This document shows positions 49,770-61,121 of a stretch of DNA of 64,000 nucleotides, piece after piece. Every line of letters begins with the position of its first letter. Within the stretch, counting starts at the first letter, position 1. A model generated the notes under the pieces. That model made no database searches and was not told where the DNA came from. It worked only from the letters and a program-made list of their open reading frames with translations. A program made the translations under genes and the position numbers. The DNA is from Absidia repens (Eukaryota > Mucoromycota > Mucoromycetes > Mucorales > Cunninghamellaceae): the NCBI GenBank assembly GCA_002105175.1, contig MCGE01000005.1, forward strand, positions 620,001 to 684,000, given 5' to 3'.

Positions 49770-51825
49770 TTTTAAAGAAAGAGAATGATTAAAAGACAAG
49801 TGAAGAAAAAGAAGAAAGAGTAATAAATTAGACCCGAAAAAAATATAAAAAAAAAATTTCAGGTCCTTTATAGGAGCGCCCGTCGATTTTCAACAGCCAA
49901 TCAAAATCGATGCCGATCATGATGAAATTTACCGCTTGGTCAGCGTCAGGCTCGCAGCTTTTTCATTCTTGGTAACCCCAAAATTATGTCTTTCTTTTTT
50001 ATGTTACGTTGCATTTATTATAATACGTATTTTTTTTTTAAGTATATTTATATTGAAACAAATCAATTAAAATATATGCTCTGATATTACCAGGTTTTGG
50101 ACATATCGCAGGTAAGCGAAGAGTGATGCTATGGAGGTGGAGGACGACAAGGAAGGAGTTTCAATTTACTATGCATGGCTGTCTTACAAATCAAAAGTTC
50201 TCAATTTTTCCTTCTCCTTCTTTATTTTCCAGGAATGACAAAGACGACGTTTGCCATTGCAAGTCTATTTATGATCAACCAAAAAAACTTACTCTATCTC
50301 CTATCTTATTGACTAATTCATCGCATTTATGATTGAATATATAGCATGAACAAGCTTTGACACTGAACTTCAAAAGGTTCAGGTAAGAGAACTAGTATAT
50401 TCTATTACATACAGGCTGTTTGGTGATATTTGTCTATTATCGCTTTTTACGTCCAACGACCTAGATTCGTGTATGCTGGATAATGACACCTATATGGATA
50501 CTTTGAATGGGAGACAACATGGCAAGTGGAGCAACATATCCAGGCACCACAACAATGCGGGCTCTCAAACAAGGGTGTACATAGTTAGTGCTAATGAGCT
50601 GAACGTAACGTTGATATTAGAAATATTACAGTATGCAGATATTATATCAACAACACATCAACGCGGAAATGTCGAAAATGTCGTTCCTAGTAAAAAAATC
50701 TCAGCTTTGTATTGGATATCTAGTTTAGTTTTACATAGTTTTAGCTCCCTTTATTATATTGTGTATATAAATAAAATTATTTTGGCTCTATTTTGAATTG
50801 ACATTAATATATATATATATATATATATTGACTTGACTCCATTTTAAGGATGCTTGTTTGATTTTAAGTGTGATCTGTAGTATCATATCTCAAATGGTTG
50901 TATTTTATGTGATGGGATGAATGAAAAACTATAATGTGATCGATCATAAGACGCTTTCTTTAGTTTGGGCGCAGTGACTGATTTGGAAAAATGTTACTGA
51001 TCAGGCGTTTTGCTTTATATAAGTCAAGGAACCAGACCACTATATTATCGGTGCAATACTACTCATCTTTCGCGATAAATGTCCGGTATCCTTTCTATTT
51101 TCTCCCTGAGCCTCTATGCTAGAAGCCAGTATTTTTATATCTATCCCGAATTTATTCCTCGCCCATAATTAGATGATGCTTCTTCTCATCGGGCCCAAGA
51201 AGCGTAATACTATATATAACTGGCACCGGATCACTTTAAGATCAAAACATGGCATAAGTTTGCGCCATATACACAACTGCTGTTTGTTTCCACTCTCTCC
51301 TCTCCATAACTAACCCTTATATCGCGTCCTCTTATCTGTATTTATTTTTATTTTTATTTTTATGCCCAATGCCTTCAAAAACGAATTCCCAACAAGATAT
51401 TTCTCCGTATTAAATTACTGAATAGCGCTAGTATTCTAGTCCAGTACTGCACTAGTGACATAATTTTTATTTTATGGATAGCATCCCCCTGATTTTCCCG
51501 TACTGAATTTGGTTCTCCCCAGAATCCGTCCATTCCCCACGTATTCAAAAAAAAATCACTGATTTCAAACTACAGCGGCTATAAATAATAACAAGAGATC
51601 AAGTTTTATTTTATTTTGAAGACAGTATATACAATAATACATGATAAATGAATAAAATGGAGGATGAAGGATGATGATGATAATAGAAGCAGTAAAATAG
51701 GTAAAAAGATATGAATAAAATGATGAGAGCGTAATTGTTCCCACTGTAAAAACGACAAAAAGAAAAAAAAAAGGATCAAACTAACCCAAAATAACGAAAA
51801 AGGTTATAATGTCTGTATATCTAAT
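49770..51825. other. Intergenic, nothing recognised
   Basis: Promoter of the cystathionine gamma-lyase gene at the left; the rest is AT-rich with a (TA)n run near 50809-50829 and no supported gene or family repeat. Confidence 0.45.
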
Positions 51826-52391
51826 CTAAAGCATACCACCTAAAGTAGTACCAGGTCCAGCGGCCGAAGCAGCAAGAATCTCTTCGGGGATAGTAACGAC
51901 CACTCGTTGTTTTTCACGAGGAACTTCAATGACATCTACAGGATCCAAGTAAATCTAGTTAGATCATAATAGCTTTCTAAAATAAGTGACATGCAGTTTT
52001 ACCTTTCATTTCTTCTTCGTGATCGATGAGTCCTCTGCTGACCAAGTAGTTCTTTTCCTAGAGGGAACAAAAAGAAGAACAGTGAGTATGCTAATTCAGT
52101 GCCCCTGCTTGACCCAAACCTTGGAATCTTTCTTTTCGCTTACATTTCGTAGAGCCTTTTCCACCTTCTTTTGTTTCTTTCGGGATAAGTTCTTGCTAGC
52201 AGTGACGGAAGGGGCAGGTTTGCTGGTGGCTCTTCTTGCTTTTTGGATACGTTTTCTTTTTTCAAGACTAGGTCCCTTTACTAAAATAGTAAAAAAAGAT
52301 ATGGTTAGTATTTCCAATTTTCATATATTTTCTTGCTTTTTCTTTTTTAATTCTTATTACTTTTATTCATGTTGCTTTTGCTGATCGCCAT
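51826..52391 (-). CDS. Small basic protein, Alb1-like pre-60S factor
   Basis: Four exons on the minus strand (52361-52391, 52144-52280, 52003-52057, 51826-51935) close to 110 residues. The first half is very basic: KGPSLEKRKRIQKARRATSK, then SKNLSRKKQKKVEKALRN, which resembles the Alb1 family (shuttling pre-60S biogenesis factor working with Arx1). The second half is acidic-neutral and ends IPEEILAASAAGPGTTLGGML, a tail of the kind seen in small ribosome-biogenesis proteins. The family call rests on the lysine/arginine pattern, length and tail, without a decisive motif. Exon 4 must start after TGTAG at 51936 to keep frame; an upstream CTAG acceptor would shift it. Confidence 0.55.
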
Positions 52392-52431
52392 GGTTGGTGT
52401 ATTGTACTATAATAAAAAAGTGTTGAGAAAG

Positions 52432-52471
<40 letters not shown>

Positions 52472-52821
52472 TTCAGAAAGGGTGCTTCAGAAATGGATGT
52501 CTGTGGCTTTTTATGTTTAAACTCCGTGATTTTCGCATTGTGCTCAGGCAACGCTTTAAGCGTATGGGATTTTACTTGCGATGAATAGGCCTTAATATGA
52601 GTCCTTGTGTGAGATTATATTTGTTTTCGGATGATGACTACTTCCGAGTCAATTTATTCCAGTGGTAAAATAATAACAATAACAATAACAATAATAATAA
52701 TAAACCCCCTTTAAAAACCAATATGCAGCAGGGGTTAAAAAGGAATGAAGGACATTGAAATTGGAACATTTCTTTTCCTTTCTCTTTTTCCCCACGTTCC
52801 CCTATCTTGTTTCTTACTATT
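52392..52821. other. Divergent promoter with an A38 run
   Basis: Separates two divergent genes. The 38-bp A run (52432-52469) lies about 40 bp upstream of the Alb1-like start; an (AAT)n-like run is at 52670-52704. Confidence 0.55.
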
Positions 52822-53436
52822 ATGCTACGCTCAGCCAGTTTACTCAATACTACAATTAGGCGTGTCGTTTGTACCCGCTACAGTTCCAGTGTTGCCAACC
52901 GGGATATTCCTCAAAAATGGACCACTTTATCGTCGGCAGAACAAAATACCATTGCCAAACAGCTTGAAGAATTGCAAAAAGGTGACTGGAATCAACTTGC
53001 CAAGGATGACAAACTTGCTTGTTGTAAGTTATAAATATATATTATGTATATATGAATAGAGACGTCAAAACTCACCAATACGTTTTTTTTTTAGACTACG
53101 TGGCTTTTGGCGCTCATGGTCCTCGTGAGCCTATTCACAAAGAAGGGAATACTGCAAGAGTATTTGGTGGTGTTGGGGCAGTTCTTACCATGTCATATAT
53201 TCTCCTCTACCTTGCACGAACAAACGGTAAGCTAAAAACAACAAATAGTTTGACTGACTTCATCGGGCGTTTTATTTGATGTATATTTCCGTTTTGTAGG
53301 ACAAGAAACGCCTCCTACTGTGACCAAAGAATGGGAAGAACACACAAACGAATACCTCAAGAGCCAAAAGTCCAATCCAATCACTGGTATCTCTTCTGAA
53401 GGTTACAAAGGTACCGGTTATGTTACTCGTACGTGA
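52822..53436 (+). CDS. Cytochrome c oxidase subunit IV (yeast Cox5-type)
   Basis: Three exons (52822-53023, 53095-53226, 53300-53436) close to 156 residues. The N-terminus is a mitochondrial presequence, rich in Arg/Ser/Thr without acids (MLRSASLLNTTIRRVVCTR). The COX IV domain shows DIPQKWTTLSSAEQ, LEELQKGDWNQLAKDDKLA and YVAFGAHGPREPIHKEGN, then one membrane helix (FGGVGAVLTMSYILLYLA), followed by the intermembrane tail ending PPTVTKEWEEHTNEYLK and NPITGISSEGYKG. It is a nuclear-encoded structural and regulatory subunit of complex IV in the inner membrane. The start is the first ATG of the presequence. Confidence 0.93.
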
Positions 53437-53793
53437 TTATTTCTGTTTAGTTTTGGCTTTTAGTTCTTGTTTATATCGGGCTTTTTTAGTATCATATGCT
53501 AGTGTATACAAATAAAAAAGTAGCTATATATCTATTGTGTTGCTGATGTGTGTTAGTACTTGAAGGGAGATAGTATAGTGTTTTGGCGAACTTGGATATA
53601 TTATAATAGAATTATGAATTGACTACTAGGTTGTGCTATCACACTGCAGATGGGCGCGACTGGCAACGAACGATGGGTGCTGGGCAGGCACGATTTTGGC
53701 GGTCCTTTAAATCTGCTTTTTACAGGTTCACTTGTTTTTTTTTTTTTTTTTTTTTTGTATTTTTGTCCCTCTCTCTTTTTTTTTTTAAATATA
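53437..53793. other. Short intergenic region
   Basis: 3' end of the COX IV gene (AATAAA near 53512) and the T-rich leader (53738-53756, 53778-53786) of the prefoldin gene. No other feature. Confidence 0.6.
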
Positions 53794-54625
53794 ATGGCAG
53801 AAACACAGCAAGTCAATCTTACAGATCTTGATCTTTCCTCTCTTCAGAATGTCAAAAACCAACTGGATGAAGTAATGAAAAAACAGCACCATTGTTGTTA
53901 AGTTCTCTCGAACGACGCGCTCAACTGTTTCTTATTTTGACAGGAACTCTCTCATCTGACACAATCTTATTCCAAGTTGAAAAACGTTCAAGGCCGTTTT
54001 ACCGACTGTGCTGACAGTGTCAATAGTTTGAAAAGCGAACAGGCTGACGGTAAGCATAGATATAAGGAAGACTTGCTTCTAGTTCAATATACTGATGTTT
54101 TTATTTTAGAAAAACAGATCTTGGTACCGCTCACTTCATCTATATCCTTTTTATGAAAATATTTTGATTTATGTTGGATAACATACTCTTATAACAGTGC
54201 TATGAACTAGATATCCTTAACTTGATTTCTTTTTATTAATACCTTTATGTACCAGGCAAGCTCAGTAACGTGGAAAAGGTGATTGTAGACATTGGAACTG
54301 GTTATTACGTGGAAAAGGTAAGATGATAGACTGCATTGGTTTCAATTCAAGCTATTGATTTGATGATTTGATTATAGTCTGTAGGTGATGCTTCAAACTT
54401 TTACACTGAAAAGGTGGAATATGTCAAGAAAAATCTATCGAAACTGGAAGAAAATATCACTGGAAAGCAAAATAATCTTCGTGGTAAGTCTGTGCTAGTG
54501 TTGCATACCTGGATGGTGATACTCAATGTTCTTTTTACCGTCCCTTCAATTTAGCTATTGTCAATGTTATGCAAGATAAAATACAAGAACAACAACAGCA
54601 GCAGCAACAAGCCGCCAAGAAGTAG
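53794..54625 (+). CDS. GIM5: Prefoldin subunit 5 (Gim5) with an AT-AC intron
   Basis: Six exons (53794-53871, 53944-54049, 54110-54141, 54243-54317, 54378-54483, 54555-54625) close to 155 residues, the normal size. Alpha-type prefoldin layout: an N-terminal coiled-coil helix (LTDLDLSSLQNVKNQLDEE), the beta-hairpin core LVPLTSSLYVPGKLSNVEKV and VDIGTGYYVEKS, then the second coiled-coil helix and a Gln-rich end. With its partners it captures unfolded actin and tubulin for CCT in the cytosol. The core motif is only restored if the intron between exons 3 and 4 runs from ATATCCTTTT (54142) to AC (54242). No GT-AG choice gives this frame. Confidence 0.95.
54142..54242 (+). other. U12-type AT-AC intron in the prefoldin subunit 5 gene
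   Basis: The 5' end ATATCCTTTTT matches the U12 donor consensus (ATATCCTT) exactly. Near the 3' end, ATCCTTAAC (54213-54221) fits the U12 branch-site consensus TTCCTTRAC. The intron ends TTAATAC at 54242, an AC acceptor. It is 101 bp and splits LTSS|LYVPGKL between codons. The A-to-acceptor distance is about 22 nt, a little longer than usual. Confidence 0.9.
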
Positions 54626-54870
54626 ATTTAGTGTATTATTATTCTTATCATCATCATATCATCTACTGCTTCATTGCATTGTGGAAAATAAAAATACCGT
54701 GTTACACCAAATTCCAACCTATTACACTTTTCTGATTTGTTTCCCTAGATTTTTTTTTTCTCTTTCTATTGCTTTTTAAAGTCTATTTCAACTTTCTCTT
54801 TACATTATAATTTGTTATTATTGAATTGAATACCCTCCTTCCCTCTCCCGTTTGTTATATCAGTGTGGTG

Positions 54871-57800
54871 ATGGACATGTTTGCAAGAGGAATGTCGAAA
54901 CCCAAACGGCGCCCTGAACAATCAACCTCAACGATCTCTACTTCAATACCTCAACGGCTTTTAGGTGATGATGCCCACTCTTCTACCAATAAAACTCCTC
55001 GTGGTCACCTTTGTGTGCATACCAAAAGTGACAATACTTCAGTGACAATACTTCTGTTCCTTCTACCAATATGAACGACGCCGTCTCAGGTAAACTCACA
55101 GACGTGCCCAATATATGAAAACTGAAACTTTTATGTTTGTTACATAGAAACTGACAAAGACTCGATAAGAAGCTCTCAAACCTCAATGATTTATCACCTA
55201 TCAAGTACCAGCGAAACTGGTGTGGTCCCAAGTCATTTGGGTGATGCTGAAATACAAAATCTTTTTGAAAAATGCTGGTAAGTATGATAAAGAAAACGTT
55301 TTGGGCTCTTATTCTATTCTAACATCATATTCTTCTTCATTAGACACAGAGGGATATTCAAGATCCTACTGCAGGAATGCTATGACTGATTATACTATGG
55401 AAAAGAAACGATTGATGATGACTCAAGATATACAGACGGAATCAGGTGTGGCGTCCAACAACCTCTCTTCATCGGTATCAGCAAGATGAACAAGCGATAA
55501 AAACAAGGAAATGGAAAATGGAAAATAACCCTGCCTACTTCGTCAAAAAATTATCTGAAAAGGTTCATAATTGGGAAAGTAATTGCTCATTTGGCCGTTC
55601 GTTTGCGCACTATGCCTCTCAGGTAAGTAAATGGATGGGTTAATATGGATCAGGAACGGGAAAATGACCTACCCCCCCCCCCTCACACACTAATGGTTTT
55701 TTTTTTTTTTTGCTTTATTGTACTATAGTTGGATACGACACTTTATTGGACAGCGTAGTTTCTAGCTTATTACGATTTCACCAATCTCAACAGTATCAAG
55801 CACAAGTAAGTTGTTTATCCGAAAACAATGAAAAAGTGATCTCATGTTCTTTTATTTATGAATCTATTTTCTTCTCCATTTTCATTATTTAGATACTCTT
55901 GTAACTCAAATTCATATTGAAGGTGATCTACTGAAATGTTTCAAGTCATTCCTCAACAATAGGGTAAGGGTGAAAAATGTTAGCGCTTATTTAGTTGATT
56001 TAATCATTCACTGTGCATGATTTTCAAAAATTTTAAAAATTTAGGTCGGCACAAAAGAAGCCATCAAGCACCCTCCGTGTATTCAACAAGTCGTTAACTC
56101 CATCATATCGCCGTCTACTGCTACCCGAAGAATAGTATGTGAAGTTCTGGTCTTTCTTTGTTACTTTCAAGTCCTTTCTGGTCAGAAAATGGTTCTCAAG
56201 ACTTTGGATCAACTATGGTATGCAACTAAAGGGTCTGGCAGACTTGATTTACGGCTAAAGGAATTGGATACTTCTCTGAATGGCTGTGGACTCATGGAAG
56301 GTTTGGCCGGTGCAAGTAAAAACCTCAAACTATTGACATTCCATGGAAGTGCTGCTGACGGTCAATTGGCGGGGTATGCTGTAAGTGATCATTAAAGGAA
56401 TAAAAAACGACAAGCAAGTCAGTACTCATGGTCCTTCCTCCTCTTTTCCTCTTCTTCGATCAATGCAAGATTTATCGACACCAGTACCTATTCCACCATC
56501 ACCACCTCCTCTTTCTCCAGTTTTATCACCAGAGTCTTCGAATGGAGCTCCATCTTTTGCCATCGTCATAAAAAAACAAGCAATGAATGAAGAAATCAGA
56601 AAATCAATTATTTCAGCATCCGAAAAAATGACCCCATCGCTTACGGACACATTGCACAATGTAAATTCATTAGCACCGCCTCCACTTCCTTAAGTAATAG
56701 CTCTTTCGTCGAATCTTGTCACACGAAAAATGATGAAACCTGCCAAAGCTCAAAACACGTACCCTCCAATGGCAGAAGATCAATATGTACCAAATAAAAT
56801 CTACAGGATGAGAATCAATTGATGATATTGAACAAGGATGGCAAAGGTGAATGGTTTCAGAAGGCGTACTTGATCTAATGGAAGAATTCTTCGCTCAAAA
56901 AGTGATCGCAACACCCAAGAAACCGACTCAATAAGGGAAACATGAAATCAACATTATCGACTATCGTAAGGGGTGCAATATCAGTAAGTACTTATTGACA
57001 CAAAAAAAAAAGGGGGGATGGGAGAGGCCAAACACTATGCTAATGTAATACTCTTTCTTTGTTTCACTTATTGAAATTATAGACATTGCGATTATGGCAA
57101 AGTGCAAACACATCCCGATACACGAAATCAAGCAAAATATTTTGGCTATGAATGAAGCCTTTTGTTCTGAAATTCTATTACGCAACTTTCAACTCAATGT
57201 GCCAACTTCTGAAGAAATGGGAAAACTGGCTGTCTTTCTTAAAACTGCTTCCGAATATGATATCAAAAACCTGTCGAAGCCTGCCGCATTTTGTGCCACG
57301 GTAAGTTTAAAACAAAAGACAAACCCGAAGAATCATTTTATTGAACAATGTCGCTATTGTTTTTTTTTTAATATATATAGATCATGTATATCAATAGGTT
57401 TAAAGAACGAATTGGTTGTATGTTATTCAAGGTGACTTTTTCCGGAAGGATTGCTCAACTTGGTCAGGTAGTATATTCTCAAATTATTCATGCGCCCAAT
57501 TTTCAAACTCAACATATCTGTTTTTTACATTATGTTACATAGAATATGTCAAATGCCATGGAAGCTTCCATTTTGATGAAGAAATCTCAAGCTTTCAAGG
57601 ACTTCTTGAGTGTAAGTAAGTATATGAAAAAACAAACAAACATTATGTATTAACGAGTAATCGTTTACTTTATATATTTTCTGACTTTAGATTGTACTGC
57701 TGGTGGGGAATTTTTTGAATGGTACAAACTTCCAAGGTGGTGCCTTTGGTATAAGGATAGACAGCATTAATAAACTCGTTGACAAAAAAGTATCCAACAA

Positions 57801-58690
57801 TGATTCAACACGGCTTCATTTACTAATCAGCACCATGGAACGCAAATTTGGAAACACCAGTAGCCAGTTGCTCGAAGATGTAAGATTATGTGGTGCGGCA
57901 TGTGGAGGTATGACCTTCTCGTAAACAGATAATGGATGGATAAAACTAATGCCTCGTATTTTTTTAGTTACAATTCAAGAGTTGGTAAAAGATTACAACG
58001 AACTACGTATTGGGTTGCAGTAAATTATTTACGAAATGGATCAATATAATGTATCAGGCCAGGTGACACTGGTCGGCGACAAATTTGAACCAGTGATGTC
58101 TAGTTTTAGGCACATGGCTGTGGAAAAATTCGATCAGTTGGAAGAGCGATATACGTCAATGAATGTTGCATACAACAATGTGGTTAGCTGCTTTGGTGAA
58201 AATCCAGATGATATGAAACGGTACGAGCTTTTTAGTATATTCAAGACGTTTACCTCTAGTTGGGAAGTAAGTAGATTTGAACTAATTTTTTGATAGAGAA
58301 AAAAAATCACAATAAAGCTCACAAACAATTTATTTATTATATTTAAAGGGTCAAATGTGATCTTGAAGGAATTCGCAAAAAGCAGGCACAAACTGGCTCG
58401 ACGATATGAAGAACAGCGTCAGCAACGAATTAAACAAGCGAAATACAATATATATGTTATTGGCGGGGTATCCGAGCAGGTGAAATGGCAGCAGCTACAA
58501 AACAGCATGGTCAGCGCAACACGATCCGAGACCGACGAAAGACCAAGACTGAATCAGTTGTGATCAAGGCTGAAGATTTTGTTAAAATATATGCAAAATG
58601 AAATGGAAACACCGCCTCCTACTCAGTCAAAATCCAAAAAGTCTGGCACGTAGTCAACGAATGGAACGACTATCAAGCTTGAAAGAAGAA
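54871..58690 (+). pseudogene. Decayed formin gene (GBD/FH3 - FH1 - FH2)
   Basis: Formin blocks appear in correct order over about 3.8 kb, in changing frames. GBD: AEIQNLFEK, AMTDYTMEKKRLMMTQDIQ, NPAYFVKKLSEKV. FH3: GYDTLLDSVVSSLLRF, then EVLVFLCYFQVLSGQKMVLK. A short Pro-rich FH1: PVPIPPSPPPLSPVLSPES. FH2: IPIHEIKQNILAMNE, LLVGNFLNGTNFQGGAFGIR, LRLHLLIS-like, and LVKDYNELRIGLQ. Breaks include a 14-bp tandem duplication (55027-55054) that shifts the frame, single-base shifts near 55268, 55349, 55374 and 55445, and in-frame TAA codons at 56932-56934 and 58021-58023 inside FH2. Splice sites are mostly still present, so loss is fairly recent. Intact formins nucleate unbranched actin downstream of Rho GTPases. 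A current product is unlikely. Confidence 0.85.
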
Positions 58691-59304
58691 ACGGTCGACA
58701 CATAGTCATATTCATCCCCCCTACCTTCCTTCCCTCTCTTATTATTTAGATATTTACTTTCATCCACATTGTTATTATGTTATTACTATTACTATTTATT
58801 ATTATGTACTGTTTATTATATTCTAACTGCTTTTTATTCCCTTCTGCACTCTTCCTCCCCTTTTTTTTGTACTGTCATGAAGATACATTGCATTTCAAGT
58901 CCAGTCGGTTTGGGACAACCAATCCTTTTTTTACACCAAAATTGAAATGTTGAAAGGCCGCTTCGCATTTTGTGGTTGGTTTTCTCAGTCCATTTTTTAT
59001 TGTTTTACCACTCTTTCCCTTTTTCCTTCTTCTCTTCATTGATCAGAAGACCACTGTTTTTATTGCATACGAACCACTGAAAAGGTAAGGAAATCGTTGA
59101 ATGGTTATATCTTCTGTCATTATTGCTTTGTATCGATAAAGATAGTGTAATCAATACAACTTGTATTTATTTATTATTGTCTTTCTCTTCTATCATCATC
59201 CCTATCTAGGTCACGACATATCCCCTGAAACAAGACTCGAACTCTACCATCGCAACACAAAGTGCATTTGTCTTTGAAAGAAATTTGGACTTTAAGTATT
59301 GATC
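58691..59304. other. Intergenic / promoter and leader of the Sec16 gene
   Basis: T/C-rich. A GT donor (near 59083) and an AG acceptor (near 59210) suggest a 5' UTR intron. No gene seen. Confidence 0.45.
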
Positions 59305-61003
59305 ATGTCTTCAACAAAAGAACCTCCTGTTGATGATGGCCCTATTCCTTTTGGCAATCCAGGTCAACCTATTGGTGGTCAACAAGGCTTTTTTAGCTCT
59401 CAACAAATTCACCAACAACAACAACAACACCATCAGCAAACACCACCACTGGATATGTCGACTGGGATGCAAAGCGCCGGTCCTTCTTTGACATCATCTG
59501 GTTATGCTAAACCAATGTTTGGAAATCAGCAACCTACAGCTGCTCCTGGGAACGTCATCTATGGAAACCAGCAGGCTCAACAAAATCAACCTTCACAAGG
59601 TCAACCGGCAGCGAATGGGAATGCTCCTCAGTCCTCATTTTTTGATCAGTATCAAGGCACATCTGTACCTTCATCTCACATCAATGCCCAGCAACCTCAG
59701 ACCCAGCAACTGCAACAACAACCACAGCAAGGTGCTACTTTGACACAGCCTTATGATCCTTCTTTGTACCAGAATCATCACCATTATGCCGAATCTGTAA
59801 TGTCTTCTGACATGGGCTATCAACAGCAATATCAGTCATTTGATCCAGCACAACAACAGTACCAGCAACAGTACCAGCAACAACCTTACGATGCCACACA
59901 GCAGCAATATAACTACGGTCAGCAGCAATACGGCTACTCACAGCAAACATATGGTTATACCGATCAACAACAACAACAGCACTATGATTATTCTCAACAG
60001 CAACAACCATATGACTATAGTCAACAGGGGCAATACGACTATGGACAGCAACAGTATGACTATAATCAACAACAGGCTCTTGATGTGAACCAGCAGCAGT
60101 ATGACGCGACCCAACAGCAACAGTATGATGCGAATCAGCAGCCACAGTATGACGCGAACCAACAGCAACAATATGATGTGGATCAGCAACAGCAGTATGA
60201 TGCTCCTCAACATCAAGACCCGAACCATGAATCAACCCAACAGCAATTGTATGAGGGAACATCTCAGCAAGATCAACAGCAGTCGAGCCAGGATCCTCAA
60301 CAAGTATACCATGGTACTCCTCAGCAACAACATGGTTCTGCTCAACAGTTTGATGCTGCACAGCAATATGATACATCTCAGCAGTACGATGCTTTGCAAC
60401 AATATAATAGCGTCGACAAACCACTTGTGAATGAACAGCAATTGAATGAAAAAGCAGCCCCCCTTGTGTCTGAAACGGATGCCAGCGCTGTTAATTGGGG
60501 TGAATGGGATGATCAACAAGAGCCTGTGACTGAATACGTGGATCAGGGTGCCCCTGGCAATATTACTGAAGTTCCGGTAGCAACTGCTCCTGACAACGCT
60601 ATGATGCAACAACCACAAACAAACGGAATGGATGATCAGCAGGAACAGAAACAAGTGCCGGAACAAGTTCAGCTTTCTCAACAACAGCAACAGCAACCGC
60701 AACAGCAACAACAGCATTATTATCAACAACAAGACGATGAACACGCTAAAGTGAATGCCAGCCATGAAAGCCAACCGATGGAGAATCAATTGCTTGGTCA
60801 AAAGCAGGAACACCACTCTGATACGCAACAAGCAGCAACTGACCACAACCAACCCATCTATGAATATGCGGATAAGGAAGGATATCAACATGTGGATTTC
60901 CAACCTCCTAGTCAACAGTACGGTGGTGATCAGATCCCGGCAATCGACCATCAACAACACCATCAACCTTTGGATCAACACATTTCGGGTGCTGAGGTCG
61001 AGC

Positions 61004-61052
<49 letters not shown>

Positions 61053-61054
61053 GC

Positions 61055-61121
<67 letters not shown>

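Noticed and set aside
51086..51095. GTATCCTTTC, resembling a U12 GT-type donor
   Set aside because: It lies in a gene-free region with no exon on either side.
57001..57435. Parts of the formin region read as separate small genes
   Set aside because: They align in order to consecutive formin domain blocks with splice sites between them, so one broken gene explains them better.
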